From contig NZ_FONH01000004.1 in the NCBI RefSeq assembly GCF_900112865.1, positions 62,001-126,000 of the forward strand: DNA of 64,000 bases, given 5' to 3'. Below the pieces are notes generated by a model. That model saw only the letters and a program-made list of their open reading frames with translations. It made no database searches and was not told the origin of the DNA. The translations under genes and the position numbers were made by a program. This DNA comes from Dyella marensis. Lineage in GTDB: Bacteria; Pseudomonadota; Gammaproteobacteria; Xanthomonadales; Rhodanobacteraceae. Shown in pieces: positions 17,757 to 27,795 of the stretch. The first letter of the stretch is position 1. Each line of letters begins with the position of its first letter.

Positions 17757-17878
17757 GAGCCCCTCTCCCTTCGGGAGAGGGGTTGGGGTGAGGGTTCGGG
17801 CGGAGCGCAAGCGTGATGTGCACCGCTCCGCCCGTACCCTCATCCGGCTGCCGCCACCTTCTCCCGGAGGGAGAAGGG
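17757..17878 (+). repeat. long intergenic inverted-repeat element, copy 2
   Basis: About 122 bp, inverted relative to 1724-1870. It begins with a hairpin (CCCCTCTCCC-TTC-GGGAGAGGGG), runs through GGTTGGGGTGAGGGTTCGGG and CCGTACCCTCATCCGG and ends with a second hairpin (CCTTCTCCC-GGAG-GGAGAAGG). It fills the 3' flank of the iscA-type gene in the 303-bp gap before rpsF. Confidence 0.75.
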
Positions 17879-17917
17879 TTCCAAATGAGAAGGTTTGGCA
17901 AGGCGCCGCTGGCGCCC

Positions 17918-17947
17918 TTGCGGTAAATCCCTGCGGTTGTTTACAAT
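17918..17947 (+). promoter_or_regulatory. sigma-70-type promoter for rpsF-rpsR-rplI
   Basis: TTGCGG (17918-17923), an 18-bp spacer and TACAAT (17942-17947). The resulting leader of about 100 nt precedes rpsF. This and repeat copy 2 account for the 303-bp gap between the iscA-type gene and rpsF. Confidence 0.6.
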
Positions 17948-18016
17948 TCCGCTTCTGCCCAGGCGAAAAAGGTCCGGGCAGGCCCTTGCCTCACCGCATC
18001 CGGCGGGAGGCTGCCA

Positions 18017-18031
18017 GGCCCCGAAAGGGCC
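18017..18031 (+). promoter_or_regulatory. hairpin in the rpsF leader
   Basis: GGCCC-CGAAA-GGGCC forms a short strong hairpin 24 bases upstream of the rpsF start. Many bacteria carry an S6:S18-binding structure in the rpsF leader for autoregulation; whether this hairpin is part of such a structure cannot be decided here. Confidence 0.3.
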
Positions 18032-18055
18032 GCATCCGCAAGGAGTTACCTACCA

Positions 18056-18496
18056 ATGACGACTCTGCGTCATTACGAAGTTGTGTTCCTGGTCCACCCT
18101 GACCAGAGCGAGCAGGTCCCGGCCATGATCGAGCGCTACAAGGCGCTGATCGAGACCGACGGCGGCAAGATCCACCGCCTGGAAGACTGGGGCCGCCGCC
18201 AGCTGGCCTACCCGATCGTGAACCTGGCCAAGGCTCACTACGTGATGCTGAACATCGAAGTCGGCCAGAACGCGCTGAACGAGCTGGAGTCGGGTTTCCG
18301 CTTCAACGACGCCGTGCTGCGCCACCTGGTGATCAAGCGCGACGAAGCCGACACCGAGCCGTCCTTCATCCTGAAGTCCAAGGAAAAGGATGACGCCAAG
18401 TCCTCGCGTCGCCGCGACGACGACAGCGAAGGCGAAGGTGACGACCGCCGCAGCCGCGGCAGCCGCGACGACAACGATCGCGACAGCGACGACTGA
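18056..18496 (+). CDS. rpsF: 30S ribosomal protein S6
   Basis: 146 residues. The first about 100 residues are a standard S6 ([44 protein letters not shown]). The tail ([25 protein letters not shown]) is long, charged and probably disordered; S6 tails are a known site of glutamylation in some bacteria. It binds S18 and 16S rRNA in the small subunit. First gene of rpsF-rpsR-rplI; AAGGAG precedes the ATG. Confidence 0.97.
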   Translation: MTTLRHYEVVFLVHPDQSEQVPAMIERYKALIETDGGKIHRLEDWGRRQLAYPIVNLAKAHYVMLNIEVGQNALNELESGFRFNDAVLRHLVIKRDEADTEPSFILKSKEKDDAKSSRRRDDDSEGEGDDRRSRGSRDDNDRDSDD

Positions 18497-18510
18497 TCAG
18501 GAGCACAGCC

Positions 18511-18741
18511 ATGTCCAAGTTCTTCCGCCGCCGCAAGTTCTGCCGCTTCACGGCCGAAAAGGTCAAAGAGATCGACTACAAGGATCTCAACACCCTGCGC
18601 CAGTACATCACCGAGAACGGCAAGATCGTGCCGAGCCGCATCACCGGCACCAAGGCGCGCTACCAGCGCCAGCTGGCCACCGCGGTCAAGCGCGCGCGCT
18701 TCCTGGCGCTGCTGCCGTACACCGACAACCACGACGTCTGA
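18511..18741 (+). CDS. rpsR: 30S ribosomal protein S18
   Basis: 76 residues, full length: [62 protein letters not shown]. It lies 14 bp after rpsF with no priB between them, unlike E. coli where priB sits between these two genes. It pairs with S6 on the platform of the 30S subunit. Confidence 0.98.
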   Translation: MSKFFRRRKFCRFTAEKVKEIDYKDLNTLRQYITENGKIVPSRITGTKARYQRQLATAVKRARFLALLPYTDNHDV

Positions 18742-18749
18742 GCGTGGCA

Positions 18750-18833
18750 GGGAATGGGGAGTAGGGAATAGAGAATAGGTTCGCCAGTTCGCGGCGCCGC
18801 TCTCCGATTCCCGACTCTCTATTCCCTATTCCC
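18750..18833. repeat. GGGAATAGGGAATAG-type inverted repeat
   Basis: Left arm GGGAATGGGGAGTAGGGAAT and following bases, right arm ending CTATTCCCTATTCCC: an imperfect inverted repeat with roughly 30-base arms, placed between rpsR and rplI. Elements with this GGGAATAGGGAATAG text are frequent in xanthomonad intergenic DNA. A degenerate half copy (CTCCCTATTCCC) is near 26883. Confidence 0.65.
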
Positions 18834-18898
18834 AGACATTTCGGACACCCGTCCACGGCTGCGCCGGGCCACTCCGGTGCTAACGAAAAGGAATACCC

Positions 18899-19348
18899 AT
18901 GGAACTGATCCTCCTCGAGAAAGTCCGCGGCCTCGGCAACCTTGGCGACAAGGTCAACGTGAAGCCGGGCTACGGCCGTAACTACCTGCTGCCGCAGGGC
19001 AAGGCCGCGCCGGCCACCGCCGCCAACCTCGAAAGCTTCGAGAAGCGTCGCGCCGAATACGAAGCGAAGGCCAACCAGCAGCTGTCCGACGCCACCGCGC
19101 GCCAGGCCAAGCTGGCCGATGCGGCGGTGACCATCACCGCCAACGCCAGCCCGGAAGGCAAGCTGTACGGTTCGGTCGGTCCGCGCGAGATCGCCGACGC
19201 CCTGCAGGCCGCCGGCCACGACATCCACAAGAACGAAGTGATCCAGGGCGAAGGCCCGATCCGCACCACCGGTGAGTTCGAAGTGGTCGTCGCGCTGCAT
19301 GCCGACGTGCAGTCGACCGTCAAGGTGACGGTGCTCGGCGAGAAGTAA
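18899..19348 (+). CDS. rplI: 50S ribosomal protein L9
   Basis: 149 residues: [36 protein letters not shown] is the canonical N-terminal domain, followed by the long connecting helix and a C-terminal domain ([19 protein letters not shown]). It is separated from rpsR by 157 bp that hold the inverted repeat at 18750, longer than usual. AAAGGA lies ahead of the start. A strong terminator follows. Confidence 0.97.
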   Translation: MELILLEKVRGLGNLGDKVNVKPGYGRNYLLPQGKAAPATAANLESFEKRRAEYEAKANQQLSDATARQAKLADAAVTITANASPEGKLYGSVGPREIADALQAAGHDIHKNEVIQGEGPIRTTGEFEVVVALHADVQSTVKVTVLGEK

Positions 19349-19373
19349 GCCGGCCCTCAGCCTGGCTGATCAG

Positions 19374-19401
19374 ACGGGCGCCCCAGGGCGCCCGTTTGTT
19401 T
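19374..19401 (+). terminator. Rho-independent terminator after rplI
   Basis: Ten-base-pair stem ACGGGCGCCC (19374-19383) with GGGCGCCCGT (19386-19395), 2-base apical gap, then TTGTTTT. Confidence 0.88.
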
Positions 19402-19429
19402 TAGTGCAAGGCGCCCGCGCTGGCGGACT

Positions 19430-19459
19430 TTATCCACCGGCACCCACAACTTATCCACA
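19430..19459 (+). promoter_or_regulatory. pair of DnaA boxes upstream of dnaB
   Basis: TTATCCACC (19430-19438) and TTATCCACA (19451-19459) lie on the same strand with starts 21 bp apart, i.e. two helical turns. The second is an exact match to the E. coli consensus TTATNCACA; the first differs at the last base. They sit about 100 bp before the dnaB start. Confidence 0.6.
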
Positions 19460-19555
19460 GAGTTATTGTCTCGTCGCATGAGAAAACGCCGCGTATCCTC
19501 TGAGGGCGACGATCCGCGTTGGTCGGAATCGCCCGGCACCTCGCGAGGAGACTCG

Positions 19556-20950
19556 ATGTCCTTTGCCCCTGACCGCAAGCACGGCAACTCCGCCATCGAG
19601 GCGCTGCGCGTGCCGCCGCATTCCATCGAGGCCGAGCAGGCGGTGCTGGGCGGCCTGATGCTGTCCCCCGATTCGCTGGACAAGGTGGCCGACCGCCTGG
19701 GCGAGCGCGACTTCTACCGCAAGGACCACCGCCTGATCTGGCGCGCCATCACCGAGCTCGCCAACAAGGGCATGCCCTGCGACGCGGTGACCCTGGGCGA
19801 CTGGTTCGAGGCCAACGGCCTGGCGGAACTGGTCGGCGGCGCGACGTACCTGGTCGAACTGGCCAACGCCACGCCGAGCGCGGCGAACATCGGCGCCTAC
19901 GCCGACATCGTGCGCGAGAAGTCGATCCTGCGGCAGTTGATCGATGCCGGCACGGAAACCACCGAGGACGGCTACCGCCCCGAGGGCCGCAGCGTGCAGG
20001 AGGTGCTGGAAAGCGCCGAGCAGCGCGTGTTCAAGATCGCCGAGTCCGGCGCGCGCGGCAAGAAGGACACCGTCTCCATGCGCGAGGCGGTGAAGGACGC
20101 CTTTCGCATCCTGTCCGAGCGCTACGAGAACCGCGGCCAGCTCACCGGCATCTCCACCGGCTTCACCGACCTGGACGAACTCACTTCTGGCCTGCAGCCG
20201 TCGGACCTGATCATCGTCGCGGCGCGCCCCTCGATGGGCAAGACCGCGTTCTCGGTGAACATCGCCGAAGCCGCCGCCCTGGGCGCCAAGAAGGCGGTGG
20301 CGATCTTCTCGATGGAAATGTCGGCCTCGCAGCTGGCCTTCCGCATGATTTCCTCGATCGGCCGCATCCACGCGCAGCACCTGCGCAACGGCGACCTGGC
20401 CGAGGAGGACTGGCCGCGCGTCACCAATGCCATCGCGCTGCTGTCCGAAGCCAAGATCTTCATCGACGACACCCCCGGCCTGTCGCCGGTGGAGCTGCGC
20501 TCGCGCTCGCGCCGCCTGCATCGCGAGCACGGCGGCCTGGGCCTGATCGTGATCGACTACCTGCAGCTGATGCAGGTGCCCGGCAACAAGGAAAACCGCG
20601 CCACCGAGATCTCCGAGATCTCGCGTTCGCTGAAAGGCCTGGCGAAGGAGCTCAATTGCCCGGTGATCGCGCTGTCGCAGCTCAACCGCTCGCTGGAGCA
20701 GCGCGCCGACAAGCGGCCGATGATGTCGGACCTGCGCGAATCCGGCGCTATCGAGCAGGACGCGGACGTGATCATGTTCATCTACCGCGACGACTACTAC
20801 AACAAAGAGTCGCCGGACAAAGGCCTGGCCGAGATCATCATCGGCAAGCAGCGTAACGGCCCGACCGACACGGTGAAGCTGACCTTCCTGGGCCACTACA
20901 CCAAGTTCATGAACTACGCGCCGGATTCGTTCGTCGGCGCGTTCGAGTAA
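19556..20950 (+). CDS. dnaB: replicative DNA helicase DnaB
   Basis: 464-residue hexameric helicase. The N-terminal domain starts LRVPPHSIEAEQAVLGGLML; the RecA-like C-terminal domain has TGISTGFTDLDELTSGLQPSDLI, Walker A ARPSMGKTAF, Walker B region LGLIVIDYLQLM and the arginine-finger region QLNRSLEQRADKRPMMSDLRESGAIEQDADV. The ATG at 19556 is chosen because GAGGAG precedes it; the frame is open back to 19466 but that part contains no conserved sequence. No intein is present. DnaA boxes lie upstream. Confidence 0.97.
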   Translation: MSFAPDRKHGNSAIEALRVPPHSIEAEQAVLGGLMLSPDSLDKVADRLGERDFYRKDHRLIWRAITELANKGMPCDAVTLGDWFEANGLAELVGGATYLVELANATPSAANIGAYADIVREKSILRQLIDAGTETTEDGYRPEGRSVQEVLESAEQRVFKIAESGARGKKDTVSMREAVKDAFRILSERYENRGQLTGISTGFTDLDELTSGLQPSDLIIVAARPSMGKTAFSVNIAEAAALGAKKAVAIFSMEMSASQLAFRMISSIGRIHAQHLRNGDLAEEDWPRVTNAIALLSEAKIFIDDTPGLSPVELRSRSRRLHREHGGLGLIVIDYLQLMQVPGNKENRATEISEISRSLKGLAKELNCPVIALSQLNRSLEQRADKRPMMSDLRESGAIEQDADVIMFIYRDDYYNKESPDKGLAEIIIGKQRNGPTDTVKLTFLGHYTKFMNYAPDSFVGAFE

Positions 20951-20975
20951 GCGCCGCCAGAAATCCTTTAGCGAC

Positions 20976-21062
20976 GTAGGTTGGGGTGAGCGCAGCGAAC
21001 CCCAACTTCGCGACCACCTGGTCAGGCCTGTTGGGGTTCGCCTTTGGCTCACCCCAACCTAC
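20976..21062. repeat. double REP palindrome (BIME-like), copy B
   Basis: Units at 20976-21006 (GTAG head, loop GAGCGCAGCGA) and 21030-21062 (mirror, loop TCGCCTTTGGCTC), both with GTTGGGGT/ACCCCAAC arms. It lies 25 bp after the dnaB stop, so here the head does not supply the stop codon. Confidence 0.9.
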
Positions 21063-21195
21063 GTGCTGCGCGGGGTCTGCCCGCGAATTTCCCCGGACCA
21101 GCCCCGGCTGCCGCAGACCCGGCCTGCTAAGCTTTTCTGCGATTACACCTCCCGCCAGCTCAGCCGCCGCGATCCGCGCGCGGCGCCAAGGAATC

Positions 21196-22284
21196 ATGAG
21201 CCGCACCACCGTCGCCACCATCCACCTCGGCGCTCTGCGTCACAACCTCGCCCGCATCAAGGCGATGGCCGCGCCGGCGCAGGTCATGGCGGTGGTCAAG
21301 GCCGACGCCTACGGGCATGGCCTGGAGCGCGTGGCGCGCGCGCTGGACGGTGCCGCGGATGCTTTCGCGGTGGCGGCGCAGGGCGACGGCCTGCGCCTGC
21401 GCGCGGCAGGGCACCGGCAGCGCATCGTGGTGCTGTCCGGCCCGGACCGCGCCAGCGACATCGCGGAAATGCAGCGCCTGCAGCTGGATGCGGCGATCCA
21501 CCACGAATCCCAGCTGGCCTGGCTGGACGGCGCCTCGTCCTCGCGCGGTCCGCTGCGCGTGTGGCTGAAGGTGGATACCGGCATGCACCGCCTGGGCTTT
21601 CCGCCGGAGCGCGCGGCCGAGATCCATGCGCGGCTGGCTTCGATGCCGGGCATCGACCCGGAGGTGGGCCTGCTCACGCATTTCTCCGAATCGGAGGAAT
21701 TCGAGGGCGAGGAAACGCGCGCGCAGATCCGCCGCTTCAATGAAGCCGTGAAGAACCTGGCCGGCCCGCGCGCGCTGTCCAATTCCGCCGGCGTGCTCGG
21801 CTGGCCCGATGCGCGCGGCGACTGGGTGCGCACCGGCGGCCTGCTGTACGGCCTGTCGGTGGTGCCGGGCAAGAGCGGCGCGGATTTCGGCTTCCGTCCG
21901 GCGATGACGCTGACCACGCGGCTGATCGCGGTGAACCGGATCCGCCGCGGCGAGCGCGTCGGCTACAACGGCACCTGGACCTGCCCGGAAGACATGCCGG
22001 TCGGCGTGGCCGCGGTCGGCTACGGCGACGGCTATCCGCGCAGCGCCGCCAGCGGCACGCCGGTGCTGGTCGGCGACAGGCGTGTGCCGCTGGTCGGGCG
22101 CGTGTCGATGGACCTGATCACGCTGGACCTGCGCGAAGCGCCGCAGGCCAAGGTGGGCGACCGCGTCACCCTGTGGGGCGCGGAACTGCCGGTGGAACAC
22201 ATCGCCGCCCAGGCCGGCACCATCTCCTATGACCTCACCTGCGGCATGACCCGACGCGTGCTGTTCGTCGAGGACGACGGCTGA
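21196..22284 (+). CDS. alr: alanine racemase
   Basis: 362-residue PLP enzyme that makes D-alanine for peptidoglycan. PLP lysine Lys35 is in AVVKADAYGHG; the second-domain catalytic Tyr is in RVGYNGTW; the family signature VGRVSMDLITLDL is present near the C-terminus. AAGGA precedes the ATG at 21196. The frame is open upstream into REP copy B, which was rejected as coding. A terminator follows directly. The context (dnaB-alr-radA) is common in gammaproteobacteria. Confidence 0.97.
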   Translation: MSRTTVATIHLGALRHNLARIKAMAAPAQVMAVVKADAYGHGLERVARALDGAADAFAVAAQGDGLRLRAAGHRQRIVVLSGPDRASDIAEMQRLQLDAAIHHESQLAWLDGASSSRGPLRVWLKVDTGMHRLGFPPERAAEIHARLASMPGIDPEVGLLTHFSESEEFEGEETRAQIRRFNEAVKNLAGPRALSNSAGVLGWPDARGDWVRTGGLLYGLSVVPGKSGADFGFRPAMTLTTRLIAVNRIRRGERVGYNGTWTCPEDMPVGVAAVGYGDGYPRSAASGTPVLVGDRRVPLVGRVSMDLITLDLREAPQAKVGDRVTLWGAELPVEHIAAQAGTISYDLTCGMTRRVLFVEDDG

Positions 22285-22316
22285 CGTCGTCATTCGCCGT
22301 CTCGCCGATTGCGATC

Positions 22317-22346
22317 AAGGCGGGCTAAGCTCGCCTTTCGTTTTTT
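22317..22346 (+). terminator. Rho-independent terminator after alr
   Basis: AAGGCGGGC-TAA-GCTCGCCTT (one G-T pair) followed by TCGTTTTTT. It ends 13 bases before the radA start, so radA transcription must either begin very close to its gene or read through. Confidence 0.7.
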
Positions 22347-22359
22347 GAGGTTCGATTTC

Positions 22360-23739
<1,380 letters not shown>

Positions 23740-23823
23740 ACGCGGATGTCGATGCGTCGATCGTCGCGCGCGTCGATGCGAGATGGCCGCTCGCCGCAAA
23801 GACGACGAGCGGCGCCTGGCGCG

Positions 23824-24432
23824 TCAGACCGGCTGCAGCGCGACGAAGGCCGGCAGCAGCTCGGCGCGCGCCGAGTGCGCGGCAAGCGCCGGATAGTCCT
23901 GCGGCGCGATCAGTTCCGGCTGCATCAGCTGGGTGAAGCGCCAGGCCACGGCGATGGTGATGTCGGCCTGGGTCAGCGTGCTGTTGACCAGCCAGCCGTC
24001 GCGGCCCCTGGCCTCGCGCTCCAGTCCCGTATACGCCGCCTTGAGCTGGCCCTGCACGCGGGCGAGCCAGCCGGCGTCGCGGTGGTCCTCGCTGCGCTTG
24101 CCTTCATACACGATCTGCACGCTCTTCTCGGCGGCGATCAGCGCCAGGCCGGTGAGGCGCAAGGCGCGCAGGCGTTCGGCCGGATCGGCTGGCATCAGGT
24201 TGGGGCCGCTGCCTACGGTTTCCGCCCAGTCGATGATCAGGGAGGAGTCGACCAGCTGCCAGCCGTCGTCGCCGATCAGCGTGGGCGCCTTCACCAGCGG
24301 ATTGATCGACTGGAACTCGTCGAAGTTGCGGAACACCGACAGCGACAGGTGCTCGAACGGCAGCCCCTTCAGCGTCAGCGTGATGGCCGCGCGGCGGACG
24401 AAGGGCGAATCGAGCATGCCGATGAGCTTCAT
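23824..24432 (-). CDS. glutathione S-transferase family protein
   Basis: 202 residues. N-terminal thioredoxin-like domain (MKLIGMLDSPFVRRAAITLTLKGLPFEHLSL..., with NPLVKAPTL and a DSSLIIDW glutathione-binding motif), then an all-helical C-terminal domain with TQADITIAVAWRF. The N-terminal SPF(V) motif has the catalytic Ser typical of beta/theta-like GSTs. Start at 24432 follows GGAGA. It is convergent with radA. The substrate is unknown. Confidence 0.9.
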   Translation of the reverse strand: MKLIGMLDSPFVRRAAITLTLKGLPFEHLSLSVFRNFDEFQSINPLVKAPTLIGDDGWQLVDSSLIIDWAETVGSGPNLMPADPAERLRALRLTGLALIAAEKSVQIVYEGKRSEDHRDAGWLARVQGQLKAAYTGLEREARGRDGWLVNSTLTQADITIAVAWRFTQLMQPELIAPQDYPALAAHSARAELLPAFVALQPV

Positions 24433-24466
24433 CTGTTGTCTCCAGGGTATCGCCAAGAACCTTGGC

Positions 24467-24558
24467 GTAGGTTGGGGTGAGCCGCAGGCGAACCCCAACA
24501 TCAAGTTATCCGGGCGCTGCGCATGGTTGGGGTTCGCCTTTGGCTCACCCCAACCTAC
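24467..24558. repeat. double REP palindrome (BIME-like), copy C
   Basis: Units at 24467-24499 and 24526-24558, with 26 bases between. The right unit, read on the minus strand, begins GTAG and its TAG (24557-24555) is the stop codon of ypjD. It lies between the GST start and the ypjD end. Confidence 0.9.
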
Positions 24559-25349
24559 GTGCGATGCAGGATCAGCTCGAGCACCGCCTTGGTGCCGAAA
24601 AACGCCAGCAGCAGCACGCCCATGCCGACCAGGGTGAGATTGACCGCGCGGCGGCCGCGCCAGCCATAGCGCCAGCGCCCGAACAGCAGCGCGCCGAACA
24701 CCAGCCAGGCGACGATCGACAGCACGGTCTTGTGGATCAGGTGCTGGCCGAACAGGTCGTCGACGAACAGTGCGCCGGTCAGCAGGGTGAAGGTGAGCAG
24801 CACGAAGCCGGCGCCGATCAGGCGGAACAGCAGCGACTCGGTCAGCGTCAGCGGCGGCAGCGCGCGCAGCCAGGGACCGAAGTGGCGATGGCGCAGCGCG
24901 CGTTCCTGCACGGCCAGCAGGATCGCCAGCGCCGCGGCGATCGACAGCACGCTGAAGGCGAGCAGGGCCACCGTCACGTGCAGCTTGATCTGCCAGCCCA
25001 TCGCCAGCGGCGCGGTGGCGGGCGCCATGAAGCTGTCCGCCGCCAGCAGCAGGGCGGTGAGCGGGAACACGATCACGCCCAGCGCAGCCACCGGCCGGCT
25101 CAGGTTCACCATCAGGGTCAGCGCGGAGACCACGCAGGCCACCAGCGACAGCGCCGCGAAGAAATGCAGATCCAGTGCGCCGCGATGCACACCGAGCAGG
25201 AGGCCGGCGTGGATCAGCACCGCCGCGCCGCCCAGGCCCAGCGCCGACTTGTTCAGCGGTTGCCCCCCGCCCAGCAGCGGCCGGGCGAGCCCGCCGGCGG
25301 CGGCGAGGTAGAGCACGGCGGCGAGCAGGGAGAGCAGATGGATGGCCAT
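24555..25349 (-). CDS. ypjD: CcsA/HemX-like inner-membrane protein YpjD
   Basis: 264 residues with about eight transmembrane segments. The region MGWQIKLHVTVALLAFSVLSIAA and QHLIHKTVLSIVAWLVFG carries the two conserved His found in CcsA/ResC-type cytochrome c assembly proteins. Its place beside ffh, divergently transcribed, is the same as for ypjD in E. coli. Exact role is unsettled. Its last Thr codon uses the G of the REP head, and its stop codon is the TAG of that head. Confidence 0.85.
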   Translation of the reverse strand: MAIHLLSLLAAVLYLAAAGGLARPLLGGGQPLNKSALGLGGAAVLIHAGLLLGVHRGALDLHFFAALSLVACVVSALTLMVNLSRPVAALGVIVFPLTALLLAADSFMAPATAPLAMGWQIKLHVTVALLAFSVLSIAAALAILLAVQERALRHRHFGPWLRALPPLTLTESLLFRLIGAGFVLLTFTLLTGALFVDDLFGQHLIHKTVLSIVAWLVFGALLFGRWRYGWRGRRAVNLTLVGMGVLLLAFFGTKAVLELILHRT

Positions 25350-25443
25350 GACCGGCGAGTGTCGCACAGGCCTTGAGTGCAGGTGAATGCGGCCCCGGCG
25401 CACTCCGCTATACTTGCCCACTTTCCCTTTGCCGTACTCCGCC

Positions 25444-26826
25444 ATGTTCGAGTCGCTCAGCCAACGCCTCTCCGCCACCGTCAACCGCCTGCGCGGCCGC
25501 GGCCGCCTGACCGAGGAGAACATCCGCGAGGCGCTGCGCGAAGTGCGCATCGCCCTGCTGGAGGCCGACGTGGCCCTGCCGGTGGTGCAGGCGCTGATCG
25601 AGCGCGTGAAGGTGCGCGCGGTCGGGCAGGAAGTGCTCAAGAGCCTCAGCCCCGGCCAGGCCCTGGTCAAAGTGGTCAGCGACGAGCTGACCGCGGTGAT
25701 GGGCACCGCCAACACCGAACTGAACCTGGCGCAGCAGCCGCCGGCGGTGGTGCTGATGGCCGGCCTGCAGGGCGCGGGCAAGACCACCACCGTGGCCAAG
25801 CTGGCGCGCTTCCTCACCGAGCGCAAGAAAAAGAAAGTGATGGTGGTCAGCTGCGACGTCTACCGTCCGGCCGCCATCGAGCAGCTGCGCACGCTGGCCG
25901 AGCAGGTCGGGGTGAAGTTCTTCCCCTCGGAGTCGGGCCAGGACCCGGTCGACATCGCCAGGAACGCCATCGCCGCCGCGCGCCGCGAAGTGGTCGACGT
26001 GCTGCTGGTCGACACCGCCGGCCGCCTGCACGTGGACCAGGCGATGATGGCCGAGATCAAGGCGCTGCATGCCGCGATCACCCCGGTCGAAACCCTGTTC
26101 GTGGTCGATTCCATGACCGGCCAGGACGCGGCCAACACCGCCAAGGCCTTCGCCGAGGCGCTGCCGCTCACCGGCGTGGTGCTGACCAAGACCGACGGCG
26201 ACGCCCGTGGCGGCGCCGCGCTGTCGGTGCGCTACGTCACCGGCCGCCCGATCAAGTTCCTCGGCGCCGGCGAGAAGACCGACGCGCTCGAGCCGTTCCA
26301 TCCGGACCGCGTGGCGCAGCGCATCCTCGGCATGGGCGACGTGCTGTCGCTGGTCGAGGAGGTCGAGCGCAAGGTCGACCAGGAGAAGGCGCAGAAGCTC
26401 GCCGAGAAGGTCATCAAGGGCAAGCGCTTCGATCTCAACGACATGCGCGACCAGCTCGAGCAGATGTCCAACATGGGCGGCCTGGCCGGCCTGATGGACA
26501 AGCTGCCCGGCGTGTCCAATCTGCCGGACAACGTGAAGTCCAAGGTCAACGACGGCGAGATCAAGCGCATGGTGGCCATCATCAACTCGATGACCAAGAA
26601 AGAGCGTCGCCATCCCGACCTGCTGAACGGCTCGCGCCGCGCCCGCGTGGCGCGCGGTTCCGGCACCCAGCCGGCCGATGTCAACCGCCTGCTCAAGCAG
26701 TACATGCAGATGGAGAAGATGATGTCCAAGCTCTCCAAGGGCGGCTCGAAGGGCCTGCTGCGCCAGATGCGCGGCGCCATGAAGGGCATGGGCGGCATGG
26801 GCGGCGGCTTGCCGCCCATGCGCTGA
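25444..26826 (+). CDS. ffh: signal recognition particle GTPase Ffh
   Basis: 460 residues. N domain (MFESLSQRLSATVNRLRGRGRLTEENIREALREVR), G domain with GLQGAGKTTTVAKLA, DTAGRLHVDQ and TKTDGDARGG, and a Met-rich M domain that ends MRGAMKGMGGMGGGLPPMR. It binds 4.5S RNA (not in this window) and targets nascent membrane proteins to FtsY. A TATACT hexamer near 25410 is a likely -10. The ATG at 25444 fits the N domain start; upstream 25387 is rejected. Confidence 0.98.
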   Translation: MFESLSQRLSATVNRLRGRGRLTEENIREALREVRIALLEADVALPVVQALIERVKVRAVGQEVLKSLSPGQALVKVVSDELTAVMGTANTELNLAQQPPAVVLMAGLQGAGKTTTVAKLARFLTERKKKKVMVVSCDVYRPAAIEQLRTLAEQVGVKFFPSESGQDPVDIARNAIAAARREVVDVLLVDTAGRLHVDQAMMAEIKALHAAITPVETLFVVDSMTGQDAANTAKAFAEALPLTGVVLTKTDGDARGGAALSVRYVTGRPIKFLGAGEKTDALEPFHPDRVAQRILGMGDVLSLVEEVERKVDQEKAQKLAEKVIKGKRFDLNDMRDQLEQMSNMGGLAGLMDKLPGVSNLPDNVKSKVNDGEIKRMVAIINSMTKKERRHPDLLNGSRRARVARGSGTQPADVNRLLKQYMQMEKMMSKLSKGGSKGLLRQMRGAMKGMGGMGGGLPPMR

Positions 26827-26858
26827 GAACCCAGGAAATCGCCGGGGAGCGGGGTAAC

Positions 26859-26883
26859 GGGCTGTTTTTTCGCCCGCTTTTGC
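26859..26883 (+). terminator. possible terminator after ffh
   Basis: CGGGC-TGTTTTTTC-GCCCG followed by CTTTTG. The loop is T-rich and the T-tract is short, so efficiency is uncertain; a degenerate half of the GGGAATAG-type repeat follows. Confidence 0.45.
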
Positions 26884-26989
26884 TGCTCCCTATTCCCTTT
26901 TTTTCGTTCCTTCCCTAAAATGCCGCGTTTACCGCGCCCGTGCTCGGGCGTGCTGCCGGTGCGGCCGGCGCCTCTGGAGCTTTTTATTT

Positions 26990-27244
26990 ATGGTCAAGAT
27001 TCGTCTTTCGCGCGGCGGCGCCAAGGGCCGTCCGTTCTACCACGTCATCGTCACGGACTCGCGCAGCGCGCGCGACGGCCGCAACATCGAGAACGTGGGT
27101 TTCTACAACCCGGTCGCCTCGGGCAAGGACAAGCGCCTTGAGCTGAACGTCGTGCGCATCCAGGAATGGGTGTCCAAGGGCGCCCAGCTGAGCGACAAGG
27201 TCGCCTCCCTGGTGAAGGAAGCCGGCAAGCAGCAGGCTGCCTGA
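26990..27244 (+). CDS. rpsP: 30S ribosomal protein S16
   Basis: 84 residues: [41 protein letters not shown] is diagnostic. First gene of the conserved rpsP-rimM-trmD-rplS operon. It is followed 2 bp later by rimM. The leader contains a GGAG ahead of the ATG. Confidence 0.98.
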   Translation: MVKIRLSRGGAKGRPFYHVIVTDSRSARDGRNIENVGFYNPVASGKDKRLELNVVRIQEWVSKGAQLSDKVASLVKEAGKQQAA

Positions 27245-27246
27245 GT

Positions 27247-27762
27247 ATGACCGCAGCCGGCCGGCGCGTCCTGGTAGGACGCATCGTCGGGCTGTACGGA
27301 GTGCAGGGCTGGCTCAAGATCGAATCCTGGACCGAGCCCCGCACCCAGATTTTCCGCTACCAGCCCTGGCTGCTCATCACGGCGCCGGGTGAGGTAAAGG
27401 AACTGCACGGGGTCAAGGGGCGTCCGCAGGGCAAGGGCCTGGTGGCCTATTTTCCCGGCATCGACGACCGCGACACGGCGACAGCACTGATCGGGCAGGA
27501 CATCTACGTCCCTCGCGAACAGCTGCCGCCTCCCGGCAAGGACGAGTACTACTGGGTCGATCTCGAGGGCATCGAGGTCGTCACCACGGAAAACGTAGTC
27601 CTGGGGCGGGTCAGTCACCTGTTCGCCACCGGAGCCAACGATGTCGTGGTGGTGAGGGACGGCGAGCGCGAGCGGCTGATTCCCTTCGTCCAGGGTTCTT
27701 ACGTGCGTTCGGTGGACCTGTCCGGCGGACGCATGGTGGTGGACTGGGATCCTGAATTCTGA
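27247..27762 (+). CDS. rimM: 16S rRNA processing protein RimM
   Basis: 171 residues. N-terminal domain [22 protein letters not shown] and C-terminal PRC-barrel with [24 protein letters not shown] and [11 protein letters not shown]. It helps mature the 30S head by binding S19. The ATG lies 2 bp after the rpsP stop, consistent with coupled translation. Confidence 0.97.
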   Translation: MTAAGRRVLVGRIVGLYGVQGWLKIESWTEPRTQIFRYQPWLLITAPGEVKELHGVKGRPQGKGLVAYFPGIDDRDTATALIGQDIYVPREQLPPPGKDEYYWVDLEGIEVVTTENVVLGRVSHLFATGANDVVVVRDGERERLIPFVQGSYVRSVDLSGGRMVVDWDPEF

Positions 27763-27795
27763 CGGCGGTTCCGCCGCAGCTGGAGTTTGAGGGTC

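Noticed and set aside
17940-18055. tRNA or riboswitch in the rpsF leader
   Set aside because: A short hairpin is present but no cloverleaf or known aptamer core could be drawn.
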